Positions 26,596 through 35,257 of a stretch of DNA of 40,230 nucleotides are shown piece by piece. A program made the position numbers and the translations under genes. The stretch lies in NCBI GenBank assembly GCA_029261275.1, contig JAJDBR010000097.1:1-40230 (forward strand). Direction: 5' to 3'. The notes under the pieces are model-generated. The model saw only the letters and a list, made by a program, of their open reading frames with translations. It had not been told where the DNA came from and searched no databases. The stretch comes from Nitrospirales bacterium. Lineage in GTDB: Bacteria; Nitrospirota; Nitrospiria; Nitrospirales; UBA8639. Every line of letters starts with the position of its first letter. The stretch's first letter is position 1.

Positions 26596-26598
26596 CCG

Positions 26599-27078
26599 AT
26601 GGTCAATATGAAAATTATCGGATTGGGGAACCCTTTTATGGGGGATGATGCCGTTGGCGTGTTAGTGGCCCGTCAACTTCACGTATATTCGTCTGCTCAC
26701 GTTTCCATTCTTGAAGGTGGGTTAGCGGGTCTCAATTTACTTCAGGATATGGAAGGAACAGATACGCTCATTCTCATTGATGCGGTTCATAGCCACGCCA
26801 AAGCCGGGACGATTGTTCGTTTCACCCTCCCACAAGATCTTGAGAAGATTGGAAAGCTGGCTTGGGGCACATCGGCTTCTTCTACCCATTCTTTTGGTCT
26901 GGCAGAAGCACTCACTCTGGCGCATACACTGAAAGCCTTACCTACACACGTCATCCTCTTTGGCATCGAGTTGGGGCATCTTCAAAAAGGACAGCCATTA
27001 TCACCCCCGGTAGCCAAGGCCATGACAAGCGTGGTCAATCGGATTTCCGCTGAAGAATTGAGCGTGTCCAATGCATGA
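26599..27078 (+). CDS. hydrogenase maturation endopeptidase
   Basis: A 159-residue HybD/HycI-like protease. It begins MKIIGLGNPFMGDDAVG, the family sequence that includes the nickel-site Asp, and has further signatures LILIDAVHS and THSFGLAEAL (with a His that could complete the nickel-recognition site). It cuts the C-terminal tail from the large subunit after nickel insertion. It starts three bases after the alpha-subunit stop and overlaps hypA by 8 bp, so the order is fully operon-like. An internal ATG three codons in is an alternative start. Confidence 0.9.
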   Translation: MVNMKIIGLGNPFMGDDAVGVLVARQLHVYSSAHVSILEGGLAGLNLLQDMEGTDTLILIDAVHSHAKAGTIVRFTLPQDLEKIGKLAWGTSASSTHSFGLAEALTLAHTLKALPTHVILFGIELGHLQKGQPLSPPVAKAMTSVVNRISAEELSVSNA

Positions 27079-27433
27079 ACTGCAATTACTGAAGGAGGTC
27101 GTGAGGCAAGTCGAGGAACGGTGCCAGACTCGACCAGGAAACAGCCTATCCCTCATCCGACTAGAAATTGATAGCCACTCCCATTTGGCCAGTCATACGG
27201 CAGAAGAATTACAAGCCACCTTTCATTTCGCAGCTCAGGGCACTCCCGTCGATTCCGCTGATTTGGACATTCATATTCGGGTTTCGACCGGGTCATGCCT
27301 ATCCTGCGAAGCAGTCTTTGATCGTGCTCCCGAGACCTACGGCTGCCCTCACTGTTTTTCAGGAGATATTGCGTGGGAAGATCACCCTGAACTGATCATT
27401 ACCGACATTGAATTCGTGGAGAGCCCACCATGA
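27071..27433 (+). CDS. hypA: hydrogenase nickel-incorporation protein HypA
   Basis: A 120-residue nickel metallochaperone. The N terminus MHE provides the nickel-binding His2. The zinc ribbon has C76-x2-C79 and C92-x2-C95. Length and layout match HypA/HybF. It delivers nickel to the large subunit, usually together with the GTPase HypB, but no hypB gene lies in the window. It overlaps the protease gene upstream and the hypF gene downstream (4 bp, ATGA), so translation is coupled. Confidence 0.93.
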   Translation: MHELQLLKEVVRQVEERCQTRPGNSLSLIRLEIDSHSHLASHTAEELQATFHFAAQGTPVDSADLDIHIRVSTGSCLSCEAVFDRAPETYGCPHCFSGDIAWEDHPELIITDIEFVESPP

Positions 27434-29823
27434 CCTCTGCCGTTCAAGCACAAATTGGATCTAAGCAGCGCGAGCGGATTCAACTGACGATTCGTGGAAC
27501 GGTTCAAGGCATTGGCTTCCGCCCCTTTGTATTTCGTTTGGCTCAAGACTTATCGCTCGGCGGGTGGATCGCGAATACCCCGCAGGGAACGTTGCTTGAA
27601 TTGGAAGGGACCCAAAAGAACCTTCACGCTTTTCAGAAACGGATCACGGCCGAACTTCCTCTGACCGGAAACATCCAGGCCATGACGTCAACCCACATTC
27701 CCGTCATTGGCCAACCGACTTTTTTTATTCATCCCAGCCAAGGGGATGATCAGACGCAATCAGTTATTTCACCAGACCTCGCGACCTGTGAAGGCTGCCT
27801 TCAAGACATGAAGAACCCACAGTCACGCCGGTATCGCTATCCATTCACCACCTGTACCCAATGCGGGCCACGATTCAGTATTGCGCTTCGCCTGCCATAC
27901 GATCGTCTCAACACGACGATGCATCAGTTCCTCTTCTGCGATGAGTGCCAACGGGAATATGATGATCCTTCTGACCGCCGGTTCCATGCGGAAACGATCG
28001 TCTGTCCTTCATGTGGGCCGCAGGTTGAATTATGGAATCACGGAGGGAACCTCCTGGCCCACCGAGAACAGGCCCTTCACGCCGCCTCCAGTATTATAAA
28101 ACAGGGCCAGATACTGGCCGTAAAAGGGTTGGGAGGATTTCAACTATGGGTGAATGCTAAATCATCAGAAGCCGTTCAACGCTTACGCCAACGCAAGATT
28201 CGGCCAACCAAACCATTGGCGGTACTCTTTCATTCCCTGGCATCCGTCGAACAACATTGCTTGGTCTCTACAGATGAGGCTACCCTTTTAACCTCCCCTG
28301 CTGCCCCTATCGTATTAGTCAAAAAAAGAAACACATCCACCTTGGCAGGGGAGGTTTCACCCAATAATCCCCATGTAGGCGCCATGCTTCCCCATACACC
28401 TCTCCATCATCTTTTGATGAATGAGCTCCTCATTCCAGTCATCGCCACGAGTGGGAACCGATCCGAAGAACCCCTCGTCATTGATGAACAGGATGCAGTA
28501 CATCGGCTTCACGGTATTACCGATGCCTTTCTGGTGCATAATCGCCCCATCGTGAGACCCGTTGATGATTCAGTGGTTCAAGTCGTCAACGACAAATGTG
28601 TGATGCGTCGTCGCGCACGCGGGTATGTGCCTACCCCCCTAGCGGTGAAACCAGGTTTTGGCGCTGATCACAGGCTGCCTCAAATCTTGGCTGTCGGCGG
28701 CCACCTCAAAAATACGGTGGCCGTGACCACTGGCGATCAGATTATCGTCAGTCAACACATCGGAGATCTTTCGACTCCTGAAGCCTCAGCTCAATTTGAA
28801 CGAACCATTGCTGATCTGCTGACCTTGTTTCACCTCACACCTCAAGCCATTGCCTGCGACAGCCATCCGGACTATCGCTCATCAAGATTTGCCCATCAGT
28901 TTGGGAAGCAGCACAACATTCCTGTCATGCCAATCCAGCATCACCATGCCCACATCGCCGCATGCCAAGCTGAACATGGATTACAAGGCCCTGTCCTTGG
29001 CGTGGCTTGGGATGGAGCAGGATTTGGGTTAGACGAAACGATGTGGGGCGGAGAGTTTCTTCTTTGCCATGATGCCAAGCTCACACGCCTTGCTCATGTG
29101 AGACCGTTCCGTCTACCGGGTGGAGAGGTGTGCATGCGAAAACCACGTCGGGTAGCACTGGCCTTACTGTATGAGGTTTTCGGTGAGGTCGTGTTTGAAT
29201 GGCATCTTCCGCCACTTCAATCTTTAGGACCAAATATGACACGGTCTTTAGTTGCCGTATTGGACAAAAATGTCAATTGTCCGATCACGACCAGTATCGG
29301 TCGGCTCTTTGATGGGGTGAGTGCGTTATTAGGTCTCTCACAAGTCGTAAGCTTTGAAGGTGAAGCGGCCATGGCTCTTGAATGTTTAGCAGAAAGCGAA
29401 ATGGAGAAAACTCATCCTCAGCCCTATCGCCTTCCCTTAGAGCTTCAGTCAGAATCGGAAGGGCCCTTGGTGGCCGATTGGCGACCATTGATCTCTACCA
29501 TCGTCCGGGACATCTCAGAACAAAAAAGCCCGGCAGCGATAGCATTGAGATTCCATCAGGCACTCGCCATGTTGATAGCTGACGTTGCAGAGCGCGTTCA
29601 GTGCCCTCAGATCGTTCTCTCAGGAGGCGTCTTCCAAAATGCACTACTCCTCAAGCTTTCCGAATCCGAACTCACGAAACGGGGGTTCTCAGTTTATTTT
29701 TCCCAGAAGTTCCCTTGCAACGATGGAGGTCTTGCCTTAGGCCAAGCTATTACCTCTATTACTTCCTTGAATCGGAAAACAGATGATATCGGTAATAAGC
29801 CAACATCTACCATTAATTTTTAA
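27430..29823 (+). CDS. hypF: carbamoyltransferase HypF
   Basis: A 797-residue enzyme that makes the thiocarbamoyl group which becomes the cyanide ligands of the active-site iron. It has all four parts: an acylphosphatase-like domain (residues 10-95, TVQGIGFRPF), two zinc fingers (CEGC/CTQC and CDEC/CPSC), a YrdC-like domain (about 200-390), and a Kae1-like carbamoyltransferase domain with HHHAHIAA and SGGVFQNALLL. It is of full length and no key motif is lost. A hypothetical gene with a HEPN-like motif starts 31 bp after its stop and separates it from hypC. Confidence 0.95.
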   Translation: MTSAVQAQIGSKQRERIQLTIRGTVQGIGFRPFVFRLAQDLSLGGWIANTPQGTLLELEGTQKNLHAFQKRITAELPLTGNIQAMTSTHIPVIGQPTFFIHPSQGDDQTQSVISPDLATCEGCLQDMKNPQSRRYRYPFTTCTQCGPRFSIALRLPYDRLNTTMHQFLFCDECQREYDDPSDRRFHAETIVCPSCGPQVELWNHGGNLLAHREQALHAASSIIKQGQILAVKGLGGFQLWVNAKSSEAVQRLRQRKIRPTKPLAVLFHSLASVEQHCLVSTDEATLLTSPAAPIVLVKKRNTSTLAGEVSPNNPHVGAMLPHTPLHHLLMNELLIPVIATSGNRSEEPLVIDEQDAVHRLHGITDAFLVHNRPIVRPVDDSVVQVVNDKCVMRRRARGYVPTPLAVKPGFGADHRLPQILAVGGHLKNTVAVTTGDQIIVSQHIGDLSTPEASAQFERTIADLLTLFHLTPQAIACDSHPDYRSSRFAHQFGKQHNIPVMPIQHHHAHIAACQAEHGLQGPVLGVAWDGAGFGLDETMWGGEFLLCHDAKLTRLAHVRPFRLPGGEVCMRKPRRVALALLYEVFGEVVFEWHLPPLQSLGPNMTRSLVAVLDKNVNCPITTSIGRLFDGVSALLGLSQVVSFEGEAAMALECLAESEMEKTHPQPYRLPLELQSESEGPLVADWRPLISTIVRDISEQKSPAAIALRFHQALAMLIADVAERVQCPQIVLSGGVFQNALLLKLSESELTKRGFSVYFSQKFPCNDGGLALGQAITSITSLNRKTDDIGNKPTSTINF

Positions 29824-29854
29824 TACTCTTAAGGAACCTTTTAGGAGAAATTCC

Positions 29855-30499
29855 TTGGAATTGGTCCATCTGGTAGAGTCAGCCCGATATCACAAAAGCA
29901 ATTTAATTCATCTAGGCCTAGGGAATGGTCATGCACCATCTGACTTTAACCCAGGGATTGACTGTCCGAATGAAGAAAGAGATCGTTATTGGCAAGTTAT
30001 GGGGATGACCATGGAATTTGAAAGTTTCCTTTTTTCAGGGAAACGCTTTTTAGATGGTGCGTGGCTGTTTTTTCGCCCTAACCTAAAGCAGGAATTGCCC
30101 AAAGTTGATTCCTTAGGTGGCTTTGTGAACGAGTTCAAACAAAACAATAGTTTTTCCAAACTTCCTTATCTAAGTTTTTTGGTTGATTCCTGGCATTCTT
30201 GGGGGAAAGATTTAAGCGACCTTAGAAATTACACTGAACATGAATCACCATTAGGTGGGACAGGGTTTGGGTTTACGCTGCATCAGGAAAATCAGCAGAT
30301 TCACACGTTATGTCTTCCTGAAACTATTTTTGATAAAGATGGGAAAAGAATTCCAAAGAAACGTTTGTCTTATACTAGCAACAAAACAGCTGCCGATTAT
30401 GTAAATTCCCAAATACTCAACATCGATACTACTTTCATTCAACTAATTAATTTTTTCAACGAATCAATTGAAATAATTGGGAAGAAACCTGCGGGCTAA
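29855..30499 (+). CDS. HEPN-like hypothetical protein inserted in the hyp operon
   Basis: A 214-residue soluble protein not belonging to the hydrogenase machinery. I take a TTG at 29855 as start because AGGAG stands eight bases before it; an ATG at 29783 would overlap the end of hypF by 41 bp without a ribosome-binding site. The motif RNYTEH (R124 to H129) has the R-x4-H form typical of HEPN-type RNA-binding and RNase domains. It sits in a helical context (WHSWGKDLSDLRNYTEH), which resembles Cthe_2314-like HEPN proteins. The codon usage looks richer in A and T than in the neighbouring hyp genes, suggesting later arrival. It has no visible antitoxin partner and may be co-expressed with the hyp genes. 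Confidence 0.6.
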   Translation: MELVHLVESARYHKSNLIHLGLGNGHAPSDFNPGIDCPNEERDRYWQVMGMTMEFESFLFSGKRFLDGAWLFFRPNLKQELPKVDSLGGFVNEFKQNNSFSKLPYLSFLVDSWHSWGKDLSDLRNYTEHESPLGGTGFGFTLHQENQQIHTLCLPETIFDKDGKRIPKKRLSYTSNKTAADYVNSQILNIDTTFIQLINFFNESIEIIGKKPAG

Positions 30500-30544
30500 A
30501 ATTAGAGACCCTCGCCACATTTCTACCGTCATAGGCAGAAAAAT

Positions 30545-30769
30545 ATGTGTCTTGCCGTTCCTGGACAAATTCAACGCATTGCAGATGATGAACTCCGCAC
30601 AGGAACGGTTTCGTTTGCTGGAGTGACGAAAGAGGTGTGTTTGGCGTTGGTTCCAGAGGCTTCAATTGGCGATTACGTGATCGTTCATGTGGGCTTTGCT
30701 ATCAGCAAAGTGGATGAGCAAGCGGCTAAAGAATCGTTAGCGTTGATTGAACAACTGCGTTCTGGTTAA
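30545..30769 (+). CDS. hypC: hydrogenase assembly chaperone HypC
   Basis: A 74-residue protein beginning MCLAVPGQI, whose Cys2 binds the iron centre and HypD and which holds the large subunit open for insertion of the Fe(CN)2CO group. Its small OB-fold length is typical. There is no strong ribosome-binding site. It is followed 20 bp later by hypD. Confidence 0.95.
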   Translation: MCLAVPGQIQRIADDELRTGTVSFAGVTKEVCLALVPEASIGDYVIVHVGFAISKVDEQAAKESLALIEQLRSG

Positions 30770-30789
30770 AACAATGAGAGTCCTTCTTC

Positions 30790-31902
30790 ATGAAATACGT
30801 GGATGAATTCAGAGACCCGAAAGCGGTGGAAGCGCTTTCCAGGGAAATCCATCACATCACTCACCATCCCTGGACCATTATGGAAGTCTGCGGCGGCCAA
30901 ACCCATTCCATCGTCCGGTATGGGCTGGATCGGCTGTTGCCCCCCGAGATCACTCTGATCCATGGCCCGGGCTGTCCGGTTTGTGTCACTCCCATTGAAT
31001 TGATTGACACGGCTTGCGAACTTGCGAAGCTTCCCGATGTCATTTTGTGTTCATTCGGAGACATGCTCCGTGTGCCAGGAACCCATGAGGACCTACTCAA
31101 GGTCAAAGCCCAAGGAGGAGATGTTCGCATCGTCTATTCTCCTCTCGACGCCGTCGCCATCGCCCAAGCGAATCCCTCGCACCAGATCGTCATCTTTGCG
31201 GTGGGCTTTGAAACCACAGCCCCGGCTCAGGCCATGGCCATTCTTCAGGCGCAACGAATGGAGCTTCATAATTTTTTCGTCCTTGTGGCTCATGTGCTCG
31301 TCCCTCCTGCCATGGAAGCGCTGCTTTCTTCGCCTGAAAATCGCATACAGGGATTTCTTGCCGCTGGACATGTGTGCACAATAATGGGCTATGACATATA
31401 CCAACCCATCAGCAAAAAGTTTCAGGTACCCATTGTGGTGACCGGATTTGAGCCAGTAGATATTCTGGAAGGTGTGAAGATGGTCGTGCACCAATTGGAG
31501 GAAGGACGCTCTGTCGTGGAAAATCAATATGCTCGATCGGTGCGCCTGGCAGGAAATCTGGATGCGCAAAAAGTTATTGATGAGGTCTTTGAACCCTCTT
31601 CGCGCATTTGGCGAGGAATTGGGAATATCCCCAAAAGCGGCCTCCAACTTCGTCCGGCCTTTGCCCAATTTGATGCTCTCCAACACTTCCACAATCGCAT
31701 TCACCTGACTGACTCCACCACCTCCCCATCATCCGAATGTCAAAGCGGTCGCATTCTTCAAGGCCTTATGAAACCTGCAGACTGCCACGCATTTGGGACT
31801 CGATGTACACCAGATCATCCCCTTGGTGCCCCCATGGTGTCGAGTGAAGGGGCTTGCGCGGCGTATTTTCAGTACCGTCCTTCAAAGGTTGCTCAACTGT
31901 AA
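30790..31902 (+). CDS. hypD: hydrogenase maturation protein HypD
   Basis: A 370-residue [4Fe-4S] protein on which, with HypC, the Fe(CN)2CO group is assembled. The signatures are [20 protein letters not shown] with the conserved Cys, [15 protein letters not shown] and FEPVDILEG. The C-terminal cysteines ([26 protein letters not shown]) bind the cluster. Length and motif order are normal. It lies 3 bp before hypE. Confidence 0.96.
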   Translation: MKYVDEFRDPKAVEALSREIHHITHHPWTIMEVCGGQTHSIVRYGLDRLLPPEITLIHGPGCPVCVTPIELIDTACELAKLPDVILCSFGDMLRVPGTHEDLLKVKAQGGDVRIVYSPLDAVAIAQANPSHQIVIFAVGFETTAPAQAMAILQAQRMELHNFFVLVAHVLVPPAMEALLSSPENRIQGFLAAGHVCTIMGYDIYQPISKKFQVPIVVTGFEPVDILEGVKMVVHQLEEGRSVVENQYARSVRLAGNLDAQKVIDEVFEPSSRIWRGIGNIPKSGLQLRPAFAQFDALQHFHNRIHLTDSTTSPSSECQSGRILQGLMKPADCHAFGTRCTPDHPLGAPMVSSEGACAAYFQYRPSKVAQL

Positions 31903-31905
31903 TTC

Positions 31906-32973
31906 ATGTCTCAGAATTATTCCCTCGAACCTCAATGTCCCTTACCGCTCGCGTCGGATGACACCATTCGCCTCGCCCATGGCGGCGGTGGACGTCTCAT
32001 GCAACAACTGATTCATGAAATTTTCCTGAAGGCTTTTTCCAATTCATATTTGAACGCGTTACAAGATAGTGCCGTCCTGCCTGCCCAGGATGGTCGCTTG
32101 GCTATGACAACCGATTCCTATGTGGTCCAACCACTCTTTTTCCCAGGGGGCGACATTGGTAGCCTGGCGGTGCATGGCACGATCAATGACCTTGCCATGA
32201 TGGGAGCGAGCCCACGTTACCTGAGTGCCGGATTTATTCTGGAAGAGGGATTACCGATTGCTACCCTCAAACAGGTCGTATCGTCTATGGCAAAGACTGC
32301 ACAGGATTGTGGAGTTCACATTGTTTGTGGCGACACGAAAGTTGTGGATCGGGGGAAAGGCGACCAGATTTTCATTAATACCACGGGCCTTGGTGTGATT
32401 CCTTCATCAGTCGATATCGGCCCACATCGTCTGACCCCTGGGGATCGGATCATCGTCAGCGGAGACTTGGGCGCACATGGCATGGCCGTGTTAAGCCAGC
32501 GCGAAGGATTAGAATTTTCAGGGGACTTGCGTAGCGATTCCGCACCACTCCATCACGTCGTGACCGACTTGCTTCAGCAAGACATCTCGATTCATTGCAT
32601 GAGAGATTTAACTCGCGGGGGGCTCGCCAGCGCCCTCAATGAACTCGCCACAGCTGTTCAGCGCCCTATGACCATTGAAGAACCACGAATACCGATAAGT
32701 GAACCGGTCCGTGGCGCCTGTGAAATACTCGGGCTGGATCCGCTCTATGTGGCGAATGAAGGGCGATTCGCGATATTTCTTCCACACGAGCACGTGGATG
32801 AGGCACTTTCTATTCTACATCGACATGCCGTTTCACAAGAAGCCACGGATATCGGAGAAATTGGAGTGACTGAATCAACACCACCTCAGGCACTCGTCAC
32901 ACTTCAAACCCAATATGGCACTCACAGGATTCTCGACCTTCTTTCAGGAGAACAACTCCCAAGAATTTGCTAA
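31906..32973 (+). CDS. hypE: hydrogenase maturation protein HypE
   Basis: A 355-residue PurM-like ATPase that dehydrates the thiocarbamoyl group received from HypF to a cyanide. It has the opening GGGGRLMQQLI, the segment NDLAMMGASP, and it ends in PRIC, the C-terminal Cys that carries the group. It is the last gene of the hydrogenase run. A potassium-channel-like gene follows 58 bp later, on the same strand. Confidence 0.96.
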   Translation: MSQNYSLEPQCPLPLASDDTIRLAHGGGGRLMQQLIHEIFLKAFSNSYLNALQDSAVLPAQDGRLAMTTDSYVVQPLFFPGGDIGSLAVHGTINDLAMMGASPRYLSAGFILEEGLPIATLKQVVSSMAKTAQDCGVHIVCGDTKVVDRGKGDQIFINTTGLGVIPSSVDIGPHRLTPGDRIIVSGDLGAHGMAVLSQREGLEFSGDLRSDSAPLHHVVTDLLQQDISIHCMRDLTRGGLASALNELATAVQRPMTIEEPRIPISEPVRGACEILGLDPLYVANEGRFAIFLPHEHVDEALSILHRHAVSQEATDIGEIGVTESTPPQALVTLQTQYGTHRILDLLSGEQLPRIC

Positions 32974-33031
32974 TATTTAAGAAATTTTCTATCGTTGGAT
33001 CAAGTACGCCTCCCACAATTTCACAACATCC

Positions 33032-33466
33032 ATGTTCATTACTCTCCTTGTGACCGCCTTCTTAGTTGCGTTAGCTGTTCTCATCCACTTTGAGGCACTT
33101 CGTTGGTTAACAGACTTTATGCTCTCTCCTCACAGCCGCTTCCGCCTGGCTCTATTGATCTGTATGTTCGGAGCCATAATCGCTCATGTGATCGAAATAT
33201 GGGTCTTTGGATTAGGGTATTATTATTTAACCAAGTCAGGTCAATTCGGTTCGCTGGAGGGTGGCTTTACCCATACCCTGTCTGAATGTGGATACTACTC
33301 CTTTGTGACGTATACCACGTTGGGATTTGGGGACCTGATTCCCAAAGGGCACATTCGATTTCTGACAGGCATGGAAGCCTTAACCGGACTTCTCCTCATC
33401 ACCTGGACCGCCTCATTTATGTATATTCAGATGAAACGAGGGTGGAAAACGAATTCCTCATCTTAA
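33032..33466 (+). CDS. two-TM ion channel (Ion_trans_2-like)
   Basis: A 144-residue membrane protein with helices at about residues 5-22, 33-60 and 108-128. Between the last two lies the pore segment TYTTLGFGD, which resembles the K+ selectivity filter TVGYGD. It would give potassium-type conductance in a small pore-loop subunit without a regulatory domain. The ATG has no strong ribosome-binding site. Its position immediately after hypE may mean co-transcription with the hydrogenase genes, perhaps to balance membrane potential; this is inference. Confidence 0.8.
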   Translation: MFITLLVTAFLVALAVLIHFEALRWLTDFMLSPHSRFRLALLICMFGAIIAHVIEIWVFGLGYYYLTKSGQFGSLEGGFTHTLSECGYYSFVTYTTLGFGDLIPKGHIRFLTGMEALTGLLLITWTASFMYIQMKRGWKTNSSS

Positions 33467-33559
33467 CCAGGGCGGACAGCCATTATTAATTTTGTCATCT
33501 CCGCCAGTCGATAGCGAGGAGCTGTCACTCTTTTGTCATACCTACGCGTTTGTGAGCTT

Positions 33560-33583
33560 GCCCCTGCGGTTATTGGCAGGGGC
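33560..33583. repeat. strong GC-rich hairpin
   Basis: Perfect inverted repeat GCCCCTGC-N8-GCAGGGGC, which can be extended by several more pairs. No T-run follows. It lies between a plus-strand gene and minus-strand genes and may act as a weak bidirectional terminator or a palindromic repeat unit. Confidence 0.5.
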
Positions 33584-33612
33584 AGGTATTCATGAGAACA
33601 AGCCTAAGATAG

Positions 33613-33637
33613 ATTCCCGCTAACAGCAAGCGGGAAT
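33613..33637. repeat. REP-like palindromic element
   Basis: ATTCCCGCT-N7-AGCGGGAAT, a 9-bp perfect stem. Its sequence matches the common dispersed form GATTCCCGC...GCGGGAATGAC found between genes in many bacteria. It stands 30 bp after the previous hairpin. Confidence 0.5.
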
Positions 33638-33674
33638 GACAGCGATAAAGGTAGATTCCTGATCCAAAGATCCT

Positions 33675-33767
33675 TTAATGACAAGGGTCTGTACACCAAA
33701 GGAAAAGATAGAAAAAGACCACCACTCCCAGAGCAATCGCACCAAAGAGATACCATTTCGCGTTCAT
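33675..33767 (-). CDS. very small membrane protein
   Basis: Thirty codons from ATG 33767 to TAA 33675. One hydrophobic helix (YLFGAIALGVVVFFYLFLW) is followed by CTDPCH, a short Cys-His tail that could bind metal or haem. A GAGG lies eleven bases before the ATG. It is downstream of the USP gene on the same strand (94 bp), so both could be in one transcript. Such small anchors accompany oxidases and stress proteins, but no role can be assigned. Confidence 0.4.
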   Translation of the reverse strand: MNAKWYLFGAIALGVVVFFYLFLWCTDPCH

Positions 33768-33861
33768 GAAATTTCCAACCTCTTGGTTTGTTCTGAAATT
33801 CCTCTACCTGACCCACTATTACTGAAGGTGGCTCAATCACACATTTTCTACGGCTTCGGTC

Positions 33862-34728
33862 TTATTCCCGGACTAATAAGATCGAACAGTCCGTATGATG
33901 GACGACCGAATGTGAAACACTCCCTAAGAAAAACCGGCTCACCCCTGATTGACTCTGCGGTCGCATGACTAAAAGATCGGGCTTGGTCTTTTTGACCTCT
34001 TCGCCAATCTTGACCGAAGTGGCTCCTTCGATAGCCAGCCCTTTGGCTTGATGCCCCAGCCGCTCCAACTCTATGCACAGCACCTGTGTAAACTTCTCAG
34101 CATAGCTGACCATTTCTTTGCGAAATTCTTGTGGGATCATCGCCCCCACGGGCCACACCGGATCAACCAAAGGCAACACATGAAGGACCGTAACCGAGCA
34201 AGGTTCTCGAAACGGATTTTTTTTGAAAAAGCTCAGGATCGCCTCCGAATCTTCCTGCCCGTCAATAGGAATGACCAAGTTCTTGATGCTCCGAACGGGT
34301 TGTTTAACCAGAAGAGTCGAGCAAGGAGCATGCGTCATCACCCGATGTGAGACACTTCCAAAGATCTGTTCTCGAATACGTCCTAATCCGCGGGCACCCA
34401 TGACGACCAAGTCGATTTTTTCTTCTTGAGCCGTTTTCAAGATTGATTCGGCCGGAGTGCCCATCTCCAATTGTTTTGACACGGACCCTGGGTGCAGAGG
34501 CAACAGTGACACGGCTTGATCCAAAACCCGCTCCCCTTCTTCCTTCATCGCCTTTTCCACTGTCATAGCTAAATCTTTCGCGACATTGGCCCCCATGGCT
34601 GGATACGGAATACCTGGGACATCGACCACATGCAGCACTTTTAAACTTTCGGCTGTGGTGAGGGCTTCTAACACACGTGTGGCATCCAACGATTGATCCG
34701 ATCCATCTACCGCCAACAGATATTTCAT
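33862..34728 (-). CDS. tandem universal stress protein, second nucleotide site degenerate
   Basis: A 288-residue, two-domain USP. The first domain keeps the ATP signature GARGLGRIREQIFGS. In the second the two glycines of the first half are lost (MRPQSQSGVSRFFLGS), so that half is unlikely to bind ATP well. GGGAG precedes the ATG. It is the fourth tandem USP in the window and shows the highest resemblance to the one at 19661. A -24/-12-like sequence stands about 200 bp upstream. Confidence 0.92.
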   Translation of the reverse strand: MKYLLAVDGSDQSLDATRVLEALTTAESLKVLHVVDVPGIPYPAMGANVAKDLAMTVEKAMKEEGERVLDQAVSLLPLHPGSVSKQLEMGTPAESILKTAQEEKIDLVVMGARGLGRIREQIFGSVSHRVMTHAPCSTLLVKQPVRSIKNLVIPIDGQEDSEAILSFFKKNPFREPCSVTVLHVLPLVDPVWPVGAMIPQEFRKEMVSYAEKFTQVLCIELERLGHQAKGLAIEGATSVKIGEEVKKTKPDLLVMRPQSQSGVSRFFLGSVSHSVVHHTDCSILLVRE

Positions 34729-34783
34729 GGCTTGTCTCCCTTCGTGATTCGCTATGAGCTGAATCTTTTTCCCTATCTAATTT

Positions 34784-34800
34784 CCTTGATCATTTCAAGG
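34784..34800. promoter_or_regulatory. short dyad upstream of the fourth USP gene
   Basis: CCTTGA-TCATT-TCAAGG, a perfect 6-bp inverted repeat, 56-72 bp before the USP start. The spacing is one base shorter than in the FNR consensus (TTGAT-N4-ATCAA), so it may be an operator for another dimeric regulator. Confidence 0.3.
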
Positions 34801-34922
34801 CCATCGGAAGGACATTCTTCCACATGGATGCCACATCCTTTGCAATGTTTAGGAGAAATTTCATACCGGTCATCAAAACCTCGTGGACTAACCCAACTTT
34901 TTTGGGTCTTCAATAGAGATTT

Positions 34923-34938
34923 GGCAAGAGATATGCCT
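34923..34938 (-). promoter_or_regulatory. weaker -24/-12 promoter-like site of the fourth USP gene
   Basis: On the minus strand AGGCAT-ATCTC-TTGCC, with the GG and GC doublets ten bases apart. Three positions differ from the full consensus. The expected start would be near 34911, leaving a leader of about 180 bases, longer than usual. Confidence 0.35.
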
Positions 34939-35257
34939 TTCCCCTAATGAACAGGAATTCTCAAGGAAAATTTGAAGAAATGTCTGAAAAGAAAGGCCTT
35001 CATCAAAAAAAGGCGAAGATGGTGGGGAAGTGTGCGACAGTCTCGAGGATAAGAAGTGCGGACAATTGCCTCAACGCAATCCTTAAGCGCTGGACGTTCT
35101 AAGCTTGTACATGCTCGTAATTTGAGAAATTGGTAGACCGACGATTTTATTGACGGGGAGGTGGGGGGGGGGACTGGAAATTGGGCTCAGAAATTCCTTA
35201 GAATCCTTATTTATTTAATTGATACAGGTTTTTTTCGCTTTACCAAAGGATTGATCC
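34939..35257. other. intergenic stretch with a G-run
   Basis: No convincing gene. A 40-codon plus-strand frame starts at 34980 (MSEKKGLHQKK...) but has only a poor ribosome-binding site and no domain. A run of ten G lies at 35162-35171, 86 bp before the next gene; such runs can vary in length. No -24/-12 site was found before the gene at 35258. Confidence 0.35.

Noticed and set aside
35161-35172. Run of ten G as a phase-variation tract
   Set aside because: It is 86 bp from the next start and outside any coding frame or promoter core that I can define, so no switching effect can be argued from the sequence alone.
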